Source: Anaerolineae bacterium (GTDB lineage: Bacteria > Chloroflexota > Anaerolineae > 4572-78). From it: a stretch of DNA of 13,710 bases. Both the position numbers and the translations under genes were made by a program. Shown here piece after piece: positions 7,004 to 13,710 of this stretch (positions within the stretch are counted from its first letter, which is position 1; each line of letters opens with the position of its first letter). Under the pieces are notes generated by a model, which made no database searches, was not told where the DNA came from, and was given only the letters and a program-made list of their open reading frames with translations. The stretch covers positions 1 to 13,710 of the forward strand of contig JALVZI010000109.1 of assembly GCA_027022125.1 (NCBI GenBank), written 5' to 3'.

Positions 7004-8944
7004 TTATCTATCTTTCAAAAAAAGATAGTGTTTGCATTTGTCGATACCCGGACCGGAAACCGCTTGCAACTTTCCGCTTTTCACCCATATAGTGAGTTGC
7101 GAGCGGCTTATTCCCAGTAATTTTGCCATCTCCGGACCAGTCAATCTATTTTCCGGGCGCAGTTTTTCAACGATTTTACGATAAAACAAATATCGGTGCG
7201 TTTTGCCGGATTTGCCTCCGGTTACAGATTCCAGACGCCCATTTCGCGCCCATTTTTGAACAGTTAATTCTCCCACTCCTAAAATTTTTGCAGCCTCTTT
7301 TGAAAAAATATATGTTTCACGGAACTGAGGAACTGTATCGGGCGCAAAATATTGTGCATTGGCAAATGTGGCAACCGGACGAATGATCCCTTGTGACACC
7401 CATTTACTCAATGTGGATGGTTTAACCCCCAATTCCCTTGCCACATCTGTGCGATGGATCCATCTTTCTTTATGCTTCACATAGTTTTGCATTGCATGGA
7501 TGTCTGTTTCCCAAAAATGCAGCGTACCTAAATCAGATTCAGGCAGAATTAATCCCGTTAACTGCCCTTCGGCAACCAGATTTAATAAATTTGCTGCATC
7601 CAACCCGACGGAAGTTAGCTTTTGCGTTGCCTGCTTCAATCCAATGGTGGTCCGAGCAGCAATATTATCATCTATTGGGGGCTCTCGGCATTGGCTGTAG
7701 ATTTTTTGTTTGAGCGAAATGATGGATGACTTTTCTACAAGTTGGGGTGAAATATCACCTTGATCGTTTTCATAGGCATTGCAAACACGAATGAGACCAA
7801 AACGCAACATCCTTTTTACAGTTGACCGGGAAAGCCCAAGGGTTTTGGCTGTTTGCTGCATCGTAAGATAAGGTAGGTGTTCAAGAAATTCCGGACGTGG
7901 TTTATACCTGGTTGAGGTGAAAATCTTTATTGACGGACGGTAATACTGGATAACATACTCGTCAAAAGCTTGTTGGACTGCAGAAAACATCTTGCCTTTC
8001 CACCGATGTTGTAACCAGGAGGTGTATAACCCTGGAAAATCAGAAGATGGCACACCTGTCATTGTAGGTTCGACATAACTATTCAAAAACTGCATAAAAC
8101 CGTCCGGCCAATTCAAAAGTGCTGCGGTGGCAGTATTATACAGTGCCATACTAATTGTAACTGGAAGCTTTTTCCCCTTGCGCACAGGAGAAAAATTTTT
8201 TAAACGGCGAAATCGGTGCCATATACCGGGTTGACTGGATAATGCAAATCGAAGACCGTCAATAATACGAAAAATAACTTGTGCCGGGAGATCGGCCAAC
8301 CCTTCAAAATTCGATGTGTCGCCATTAATGAGTGCCTGCAAGGCTGCCTGTATTTGTATGTCATTATTGGGAATACCATTGTTATCAGCCATCGGGCGGG
8401 CGAGATTACCACCACAAGATTGGCAAGTTTTAAGGATTATGGCGTGAATAGCAACCGGTTCACCGCATATCGGGCACGCTGATTGCAATATGCTACCATG
8501 CATAACACAGATTGAAACCGGTACAAGAGACCAAATTAATCTGTGGTACGGTTCCTCGGCGATACATTCCGGGCAGTATTGGCATTCCGAATAATTACGG
8601 ATATATCGTGCGGCATATGCTTGTGGCAATACAAGCCGATTATCTTCAATAGCAACATGTATAGATGCGGCGGTGCTTGTATCAACCAGAAGTTGGGACG
8701 TAAAGCAATGTGCAGTCGAGGCATATAATTTTGCAGGATCAATCAGAAGATACTCACCCAGGCGTTGAAATACACCTTTTTTGCGCGGAGGTAACAATCT
8801 GTGCCTGGTTCGTGCTCCCGGAAACAGGAGGCGATTAATTGTGCTTGGCGGGGCGCAATAATTCAGCAAAGCCACTCTTTCCATCAACGATAGCAGAGAC
8901 TCACCAGGGAGTAAACGAGTGCGGTTTATTAACGGAGAAATCAT
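7004..8944 (-). CDS. tniQ: TniQ/TnsD-family target-selection protein 2
   Basis: Second target selector, 646 residues, last gene of the minus-strand operon. The start PLINRTRLLPGESLLSLMERV aligns closely with tniQ1. Zinc ligands are Cys124, Cys127, Cys146, His149, Cys157, Cys160, Cys174 and Cys177. ALLNWPDGFMQFLNSY (about 275-290) matches tniQ1 as well. The C-terminal third is longer and holds up to five helix-turn-helix units: about 360-386, 434-463 (degenerate), 495-525, 546-575 and 601-632; the last three are MerR/excisionase-like (KEAAKILGVGELTVQKWARNGRL, EMAKLLGISRSQLTIWVKSGKL). This favours recognition of a long fixed DNA site as in TnsD. It starts 63 bp after the tnsC stop codon, without a clear ribosome site. 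A homing role is inferred. Confidence 0.93.
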   Translation of the reverse strand: MISPLINRTRLLPGESLLSLMERVALLNYCAPPSTINRLLFPGARTRHRLLPPRKKGVFQRLGEYLLIDPAKLYASTAHCFTSQLLVDTSTAASIHVAIEDNRLVLPQAYAARYIRNYSECQYCPECIAEEPYHRLIWSLVPVSICVMHGSILQSACPICGEPVAIHAIILKTCQSCGGNLARPMADNNGIPNNDIQIQAALQALINGDTSNFEGLADLPAQVIFRIIDGLRFALSSQPGIWHRFRRLKNFSPVRKGKKLPVTISMALYNTATAALLNWPDGFMQFLNSYVEPTMTGVPSSDFPGLYTSWLQHRWKGKMFSAVQQAFDEYVIQYYRPSIKIFTSTRYKPRPEFLEHLPYLTMQQTAKTLGLSRSTVKRMLRFGLIRVCNAYENDQGDISPQLVEKSSIISLKQKIYSQCREPPIDDNIAARTTIGLKQATQKLTSVGLDAANLLNLVAEGQLTGLILPESDLGTLHFWETDIHAMQNYVKHKERWIHRTDVARELGVKPSTLSKWVSQGIIRPVATFANAQYFAPDTVPQFRETYIFSKEAAKILGVGELTVQKWARNGRLESVTGGKSGKTHRYLFYRKIVEKLRPENRLTGPEMAKLLGISRSQLTIWVKSGKLQAVSGPGIDKCKHYLFLKDR

Positions 8945-9007
8945 ATGGTTTAACGGATGATAGTTGTTTATCCCTTTTGTAGTGCAATTTCGTAAATTGA
9001 AGTCATA

Positions 9008-9961
9008 TTACAGATCCGGGGGAGCAAACCTTTTTTCCCATTTAGTGTCAAATGGATTGTACTGTTTTTCCAGCCGCCGCCGTAGTTCACGGTTAAAAAT
9101 CTCTTTTAAAAATTTCATCTCAATTATATCCGCCCGCGCCTTATTTGCTAAATCCGCACTCAAAATCAGCAATTCTTTAATATGTCTGGTGATACCATTC
9201 GTGGCGTAATATATGCGGTACAATAGATCCACATCCGTATCTGACTTCCATGGCAGATTTTTCCCGATTAATCCTTCCCAACGCCGAATGAAATTACCAA
9301 ACTCTTGAATGGTTTCCGGTCTTTTTGTGTCAAATTGGAACGGTTCCAACGTTTCAATGGTGAAAAGACTATTCAACTGGGCGTTTGAACGTATTATCCG
9401 CTCTATTTCAGGTTGGATGCCGACGACAACCACCGGCACATTCGTTTGTTTGATGAGATCTTTTAGCCAATCAGTAACATCTGCCATAACGCGTTGCGTG
9501 CTAAAACGGATCATGTGCTGAAATTCATCAATAATTATCAGTTTCACTTGACAGTCATTTTTAATAAACTCTCTCAACCGATAATTGCGCGTCCAGGGCG
9601 TGTTACCCGGATACCGTGTTTTATGCTTGCTTGTAGAATTTCCCCACGCAGCCAATGGATCGCCCAATGCAGACAACATTTCCGTAATCATGTTCGGGAT
9701 TGTAATTAGTTTTGGCACGGTCACATATAGCACAGGCACCTCAGTATGGTTGCCAACGAGTTTTCGAGGATGTTTCTGGGTGTAATAGCGGGCAATTGAG
9801 GATTTTCCAACTCCTTGAGGACCTTCATATGCCAAGCAACGGACCTCACCTAAAATTTGTGTCGTATGGTGGAGATCTTCGATTTGGTCTAAAATACGCT
9901 GGAATCTGGGATAAAATATCAATTTATCACGTGCAAGTTGTAGGTGAGCATTATCCGACAT
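9008..9961 (-). CDS. tnsC: TnsC/TniB-family AAA+ transposition regulator
   Basis: ATP-dependent regulator that links the TniQ-marked target to the TnsAB transposase. Product of 317 residues, close to TniB and the short TnsC of Tn7-like elements and well below the 555 of Tn7 TnsC. Walker A is GPQGVGKS (47-54), Walker B is LIIIDE (141-146), and VVVVGIQPE (177-185) looks like the sensor-1 strand. Start at ATG 9961 is supported by GGAGG 6 nt upstream; longer in-frame starts to 9985 would place this site inside the gene. It overlaps the end of tnsB by 11 bp, so the two are probably translationally coupled, as expected for proteins made in fixed ratio. Confidence 0.94.
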   Translation of the reverse strand: MSDNAHLQLARDKLIFYPRFQRILDQIEDLHHTTQILGEVRCLAYEGPQGVGKSSIARYYTQKHPRKLVGNHTEVPVLYVTVPKLITIPNMITEMLSALGDPLAAWGNSTSKHKTRYPGNTPWTRNYRLREFIKNDCQVKLIIIDEFQHMIRFSTQRVMADVTDWLKDLIKQTNVPVVVVGIQPEIERIIRSNAQLNSLFTIETLEPFQFDTKRPETIQEFGNFIRRWEGLIGKNLPWKSDTDVDLLYRIYYATNGITRHIKELLILSADLANKARADIIEMKFLKEIFNRELRRRLEKQYNPFDTKWEKRFAPPDL

Positions 9962-12011
9962 CATTTTCCTCCATTGCATTATCACGATCCGGTGAGTTTA
10001 AATTATGTACATCCCATCCATCGGGTATATCGTCTCGTCGATCAAAGAACGTCGTATGGTTATCTGCCTCTGGCGGAGAGGGCACATTATCGTTTGCTCC
10101 GGGTTCTGACACGGAAATATCCAATGCACTGGATGGTTTATCGCCAATCGTCATCCGTCCGCGTTGTCGATGTGACCGCTGCCGTTTTTTCCTGTTCAGA
10201 CCCTCATTAATAATTCGTTCAATTTCTAGCCTGGCATGCCATAACGATTTCAAATCAAGACGCTCATCGTCTGTTTTATTCAAGCGAGCGTGACGCTGGA
10301 TATTTCTATGTTGCCATAACGATAATCCAGTGGTGTATTTCTGGTCTATTGCAGCCACTTTAATGTAATCTTTGTTGAATGGATCGAAAACATAGACGTA
10401 GCTGATATCCGTCGGGTCATACAATACATGTACTTTTCCGTCACCGATTTTGTGCCGTAGAATTCCTAATTGTGGGTTATCTATATCATTGTACAATATT
10501 GACCATAATGATACCCCGTAGTGCTGTAATCGCCGTTCAATACGAGGCCGTAGCATAATATCGAGTTCACGAACATTTGCCGGAAGATTCGGAATAAATC
10601 CATTTTGCAATGCTTGTTTCCAGCGACTGGCGGGTTTGATGCCATTGAGTCCACGGTGAGGCGACTGTGCGTATTCATCAATGATGAACAGATTAATCAT
10701 AGTATCAACCTGATCTATATAAATACACGTTTGCTCATCCGGATCATAATCACCTTTTTGCAAAATATTTTCAAATGTTGTTCCAGGCAATGTATGCAGA
10801 CGTGCCATCTGTGTCTTTAAGAATCGTTCAATGGTACCCTTTTCCCATGGGCTACGAGGTTTCGTATCTTCTAGCACGATACCGAGTTGCAGACATGCCT
10901 GCTTCAAATCACCACCGATAAACTCACTGCCTCTATCTGTAACTAATTTTTGGGGTATTCCATATGCCACCCATTCATTTCGGGTTCCAAAATTTTCGCG
11001 GGTTTGTTTCGGTAATATTGCGTGTTTCAAACAAGCCGAAACCGCACCATATCCTCGACTAAAACCGGCATAGAATCCCAGTGGATATCGAGTAGCGCGG
11101 TCAATTGCCACCGTCAAATTCAGACGTCCCAGTGGAATGCCATTTGGGTGTAAAACAACCAAATCAAGTGGCGTGTGGTCAATTTCCACCTCCTCCAGTG
11201 GTTCAGTCGCCTGTGCACGCCGACCGAATTGTCTGAGGATGCGTTCTGTTTTCCGTGCGCCCAACCGAGCTCGCAAAACCCGTTCAGGCGCCAATTCATT
11301 GAACCAATGTGCCACTGTTGAATAAGAAGGAACTATGAGATGATCATCATCTCGCATTTTATTTGCCACGTCAATCCGTCTGGCAAGTTCGATATAAACT
11401 GTTTTGATCGTAATTTTTGGCTGTCTGGTTGCAGTTTTTGAAGCCGTTCGTGGCAGTAATTCATCTGTAATTTCGGTAAAAAGGTTTTGAACATCTTTGG
11501 ATGCGCGCCGACGGCCCCCACCGCCTCTGCGGCCAATTGTGTTGTCTACCAGCGAACGAATGTCATTGCCGCTCTCAGTATACCGTTTCAACCAACGGTA
11601 CACCGATGCAACGCTAACACGATATCCTCGCGCTTTTGCCTCATCCAAGACACTGGCAACCCGCGCGTCAATATCTGCACGGGTTCGACGGTCCAAATTT
11701 AATAATGGCTGGATGACAAATAATCGCCACTCTGCCAGATTTCTCATATGCTCGGGGATTTCGTCCCAACGCCGATACATATGCTCAATGGAGGTATCAC
11801 CGTCGTCGACTCTATTCCCTGCCAGACGTGTTGCTACAACAAATCGCAATTCCTCTTGTACCCATGCGGCTATCAATTCATCTATAGGAATTTGTTTTCT
11901 TTCGCGTGTATGAATGTCTTCTATCAGTAGCGTAGTTTTAGTGACATCCACAACAATAAAATGATCTGTCCCCCATTTGAATTGCTGACTCGGTTTGAAT
12001 CTGTAACTCAT
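9951..12011 (-). CDS. tnsB: TnsB/TniA-family DDE transposase
   Basis: Catalytic transposase that binds the element ends and joins the 3' strands to the target. The 686 residues are near the 702 of Tn7 TnsB. A beta-rich N-terminal part is followed by helix-turn-helix regions (about 120-160 and 195-245), then the integrase core with EIDHTPLD (Asp278), LVTDRGSEF (Asp359) and KGTIERF (Glu395). The second Asp and the Glu are 35 residues apart, a DD35E core. A Mu-type beta-barrel region follows. The acidic, low-complexity tail (about 620-686) fits the flexible C-terminus by which TnsB contacts TnsC. AGAGGA lies 4-5 nt before the ATG. It starts 9 bp after tnsA, so the genes are co-transcribed. Confidence 0.96.
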   Translation of the reverse strand: MSYRFKPSQQFKWGTDHFIVVDVTKTTLLIEDIHTRERKQIPIDELIAAWVQEELRFVVATRLAGNRVDDGDTSIEHMYRRWDEIPEHMRNLAEWRLFVIQPLLNLDRRTRADIDARVASVLDEAKARGYRVSVASVYRWLKRYTESGNDIRSLVDNTIGRRGGGGRRRASKDVQNLFTEITDELLPRTASKTATRQPKITIKTVYIELARRIDVANKMRDDDHLIVPSYSTVAHWFNELAPERVLRARLGARKTERILRQFGRRAQATEPLEEVEIDHTPLDLVVLHPNGIPLGRLNLTVAIDRATRYPLGFYAGFSRGYGAVSACLKHAILPKQTRENFGTRNEWVAYGIPQKLVTDRGSEFIGGDLKQACLQLGIVLEDTKPRSPWEKGTIERFLKTQMARLHTLPGTTFENILQKGDYDPDEQTCIYIDQVDTMINLFIIDEYAQSPHRGLNGIKPASRWKQALQNGFIPNLPANVRELDIMLRPRIERRLQHYGVSLWSILYNDIDNPQLGILRHKIGDGKVHVLYDPTDISYVYVFDPFNKDYIKVAAIDQKYTTGLSLWQHRNIQRHARLNKTDDERLDLKSLWHARLEIERIINEGLNRKKRQRSHRQRGRMTIGDKPSSALDISVSEPGANDNVPSPPEADNHTTFFDRRDDIPDGWDVHNLNSPDRDNAMEENDVG

Positions 12012-12020
12012 TTGTCCTCT

Positions 12021-12650
12021 CTACAAAGGTCTAATTGACAATATAGTATTAAATCCAATTGGTGCCAATTCTATATCGAATTGCAGTTGTCCGTAATACA
12101 TACTGGCATATATGTGCCTCAATGCAGAGTCGGGGTCATTACCCATTCTGACCACCAGTTCTGCAACCGTCAGTGATTCAGTTGGATGGTTCCACATCTG
12201 CCGTATTTTTAATGTGTTTGCCAAATCGTGCTGAAATCGTGCAAATCGCCATAAAAATTTTACGTTTCTTACGCGATACGTACTGGCTAAATCACTATCC
12301 GTCACAACCACAAATTCCCAATCCCGCTCAGCGCACCACGTTTTCGCAATATTAATTTTTTTTTGATTGCTCTCGGTGCCCACATACTTTTCAGCTTTAC
12401 ATTCGACAACTACCCGCCTGCCGTCTGTAAATTCGACAAAAAAATCCGGCGTGTAATTGCGTTGTTTTCGCCCGCCGGATTGCGTAGTTTCCACGTATTC
12501 AATCTTGAATGGGTGGGGGTGATATTGCACGATTTTTTGGTCAAACTCCAATAGGTACATATAATCCAATTCAATCAATGATTCGTATGCTAACATTTTT
12601 TTCATTTTCAACGACGGGAACAAACCATGTCGCGGTCGTCGGTATGCCAT
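12021..12650 (-). CDS. tnsA: TnsA-family endonuclease
   Basis: Endonuclease that cuts the 5' strands at the transposon ends, so that with TnsB the element is excised by double-strand breaks (cut-and-paste). The 209 residues cover the TnsA N-terminal catalytic domain and a shortened C-terminal part; Tn7 TnsA has 273. The PD-(D/E)xK site is seen as Glu23 in YESLIELDY, Asp69 in YTPDFFVEF, and Glu83-Cys-Lys85 in VVECKAEKY. GAGG lies 5 nt before the ATG. It is the first gene of the operon tnsA-tnsB-tnsC-tniQ2, next to the right end of the transposon, as in Tn7. The presence of TnsA separates this element from TnsA-less Tn5053 and type V-K elements. Confidence 0.93.
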   Translation of the reverse strand: MAYRRPRHGLFPSLKMKKMLAYESLIELDYMYLLEFDQKIVQYHPHPFKIEYVETTQSGGRKQRNYTPDFFVEFTDGRRVVVECKAEKYVGTESNQKKINIAKTWCAERDWEFVVVTDSDLASTYRVRNVKFLWRFARFQHDLANTLKIRQMWNHPTESLTVAELVVRMGNDPDSALRHIYASMYYGQLQFDIELAPIGFNTILSIRPL

Positions 12651-12688
12651 TGTTTCCTCATTTTTTGCAATTTTCTGATATGAATATC

Positions 12689-12717
12689 ATTATATACAAT
12701 ATAATTGAATTCGTCAA
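12689..12717 (-). promoter_or_regulatory. Promoter of the tnsA-tnsB-tnsC-tniQ2 operon with overlapping palindrome
   Basis: On the minus strand TTGACG (12717-12712), a 17-bp spacer and TATAAT (12694-12689), a near-consensus promoter starting transcription about 30 nt before tnsA. The -10 box is one arm of the palindrome ATTATATTGTATATAAT (12705-12689), which has 7-bp arms around TGT. Its core resembles the palindrome before the regulator gene, with about 10 of 13 positions equal when TTGTA is aligned. Confidence 0.7.
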
Positions 12718-12783
12718 GTATTATGTAAACTAGATTGCTAGGTTTTATGGTAATCAATCTGGCTGTGTTACTGGATTAATACC

Positions 12784-12823
12784 GAGAAAAGGTATCATAA
12801 AATACACGGCTCATTTTCGCACA
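12784..12823 (-). repeat. Right end of the transposon (approximate)
   Basis: Read inward on the minus strand, TGTGCGAAAATGAGCC begins at 12823 and carries the AATGAG core of the left-end repeats; a weaker copy, ATGATACC, follows 16 bp further in. The left end reads TGTAGGTTCGCATATATAA before its first ATGAGAC. The 9-bp difference in distance from the terminus to the first repeat is about one helical turn. An alternative terminus is ACA at 12804-12806. Confidence 0.45.
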
Positions 12824-13029
12824 ACTGCTTCTTCAAAACCGTCTACTTCCCGTTTCCAATGGACACCGAAAACCAGACCGGCTGTTGCAAAGTCGCTTTA
12901 CAGATGATACATTGACGCAAAAACAAAGGGTCCGCATGCTCCACCACCATCAAATCGAATACCTCCACCGACATCCCATCGAAATCCTCACCTACGCCAC
13001 TGACGTTCTACTCACACCGTTGAAAACTT
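12801..13029 (+). pseudogene. Fragment of an unrecognised coding region between transposon and IS
   Basis: A frame without stops runs from a TAA at 12798 through the whole segment, with strongly C-biased third positions (for example in the codons for IEILTYATDVLLTP), the style of the host genes and not of the transposon. The visible protein contains LLPVSNGHRKPDRLLQSR and QRVRMLHHHQIEYLHRHP; I do not recognise it. Its 5' side meets the transposon end and its 3' side is cut by the insertion sequence at 13030, so it cannot be an intact gene. The first few codons may belong to the transposon end. Confidence 0.45.
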
Positions 13030-13710
13030 CAGGGCAATTGCACGGATTATGTAAAACACAAAGGAGTGGGTTAGGTAATTTGCTTATATTTGGGAAAATA
13101 TGTCAATATTCGTCCCCAAAAGGAGCAAAAAAGATGTCCGCCAAACCACAAATCAGTATTGCTGAACATTTTAGTCAGGTGAAAGACCCGCGTCGTCATC
13201 ATGTAGAGCATCTTCTGGTCGAAATCATCATCATTGCCATTTGCGCGGTCATTTGCGGGGCAGACAGTTGGGTTGAGGTGGCAGAGTTTGGCAAAGCGAA
13301 ACAGGCATGGTTGCAAACATTTCTTCTTTTACCGAATGGTATTCCTTCGCACGACACGTTTGGGCGCGTTTTTGGGCAAATAGACCCGCGGTCGTTTCAA
13401 GAGAGTTTCATCAATTGGGTGAACGCGGTTAATCGGGCAACCGCAGGTCAAATTATTGCTATTGACGGCAAGCGGCTCCGACGGTCTCATGATGGGCGGT
13501 TAGGTAAACAAGCCATTCATATGGTCAGCGCTTGGGCTAATGAAGCCCGGCTCGTTTTAGGGCAAGTCAAGACGGATGAAAAATCTAACGAGATTACGGC
13601 AATTCCCCAACTACTCGAACTGCTGGCTCTCCGGGGTTGTATTGTGACCATTGATGCGATGGGCTGTCAGACAGAAATCGCCCAAAAGATTGTCGCCGCA
13701 GGGGGAGATT
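13030..13710 (+). mobile_element. ISAs1-family insertion sequence (right part outside window)
   Basis: Starts at CAGGGCAATTGCACGG, in keeping with the CAGGG termini of many ISAs1-family elements, 104 bp before the transposase start. The end matches the point where the host-like coding style stops. The other end and its target duplication are beyond the window. Confidence 0.65.
13134..13710 (+). CDS. ISAs1-family transposase, N-terminal part (3' end outside window)
   Basis: Transposase of the ISAs1 family (related to the H-repeat proteins of E. coli). The N-terminal domain shows DPRRHHVEHLLVEIIIIA, ICGADSWVEVAEFG and LPNGIPSHDTFGRVF, signatures of the associated domain, and the DDE domain begins with IIAIDGKRLRRSHDG, whose Asp is probably the first catalytic residue. 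ITAIPQLLELLALRGCIVTIDAMGCQ follows with the second Asp candidate in TIDAMG. About 192 of an expected 370 or so residues are visible. GGAG lies 8 nt before the ATG. The frame stays open upstream into the preceding fragment, but the ribosome site and family N-terminus support the start at 13134. Confidence 0.93.
   Translation, partial: MSAKPQISIAEHFSQVKDPRRHHVEHLLVEIIIIAICAVICGADSWVEVAEFGKAKQAWLQTFLLLPNGIPSHDTFGRVFGQIDPRSFQESFINWVNAVNRATAGQIIAIDGKRLRRSHDGRLGKQAIHMVSAWANEARLVLGQVKTDEKSNEITAIPQLLELLALRGCIVTIDAMGCQTEIAQKIVAAGGD

Larger units (their letters stand above)
4312..12823. mobile_element. Tn7-like transposon with two TniQ proteins, no cargo, inserted next to gyrB
   Basis: The segment holds tniQ1, a winged-helix regulator, tniQ2, tnsC, tnsB and tnsA and nothing else. 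Base composition and codon use turn AT-rich right after gyrB and return to host-like at about 12810. The left end shows three direct ATGAGAC/T repeats. On the right the same core occurs inverted (GGCTCATT at 12808-12815) and ends in ACA at 12821-12823, which pairs with TGT at 4312 or 4314 on the left. The exact ends are uncertain because I found no 5-bp target duplication and the terminal spacing differs between ends. No cas genes or CRISPR array are present, so there is no sign of RNA-guided targeting. Confidence 0.75.

Noticed and set aside
7008..7028. CTATCTTT/AAAGATAG hairpin as bidirectional terminator between the convergent regulator and tniQ2
   Set aside because: The stem is AT-rich and no T run follows on either strand; it also lies in the last codons of tniQ2. 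It may act weakly but cannot be supported as a terminator.
12651..12800. An additional small gene between tnsA and the right end
   Set aside because: The stretch is AT-rich, has stops in all frames and holds the operon promoter and end sequences.
4312..12823. CRISPR array or Cas genes, which would make this a CRISPR-associated transposon
   Set aside because: No repeat-spacer pattern and no Cas-like protein could be found; the only repeats are the short end repeats.

Overview
The window joins a GC-richer housekeeping chromosome segment (about 1-4311) to a more AT-rich mobile segment (about 4312-13710). The host segment holds the C-terminal half of an MFS transporter, murA and gyrB. The GyrB sequence, a MurA with Asp in place of the catalytic-loop Cys, and intergenic repeats of the GTAGGGGCAGCC...GGCTGCCC and GAAACC type suggest a Chloroflexota (Anaerolineae-like) bacterium. 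This is an impression from reading, not a classification.

Host layout: the MFS gene (+) and murA (-) converge and overlap by 20 bp. MurA and gyrB (+) diverge from a 480-bp intergenic region with a candidate promoter for each, a perfect 16-bp palindrome, a REP-like hairpin and a GAAAC-rich low-complexity stretch. GyrB is complete and ends in the conserved NLDV tail.

One to a few bases after the gyrB stop codon, an apparently complete Tn7-like transposon begins and runs to about 12823. Its left end has three direct repeats of ATGAGAC/T. Inside are tniQ1 (+), a tandem winged-helix regulator (+), and a converging operon read on the minus strand: tnsA, tnsB (tniA), tnsC (tniB), tniQ2. TnsA (PD-(D/E)xK nuclease) plus TnsB (DD35E) predict cut-and-paste movement; TnsC is the short AAA+ regulator; the TniQ/TnsD proteins choose targets. 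The two TniQ proteins are full-length paralogues that differ mainly in their C-terminal helix-turn-helix arrays (three versus five). No cargo and no Cas gene or CRISPR array is present, so this looks like a minimal element with two target selectors and its own regulator. The regulator gene has a TTGAAT-17-TATAAT promoter followed at once by a perfect 16-bp palindrome. The tnsA operon has a TTGACG-17-TATAAT promoter whose -10 box lies in a related palindrome. A shared autoregulatory circuit is therefore plausible.

Beyond the transposon is a piece of an unrecognised open reading frame (about 12801-13029) with host-like codon use, cut at its other side by an ISAs1-family insertion sequence whose transposase runs off the window end. 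The position of the transposon against the gyrB 3' end suggests that gyrB may be its attachment gene, as glmS is for Tn7. This is inference: I could not identify a target-site duplication.
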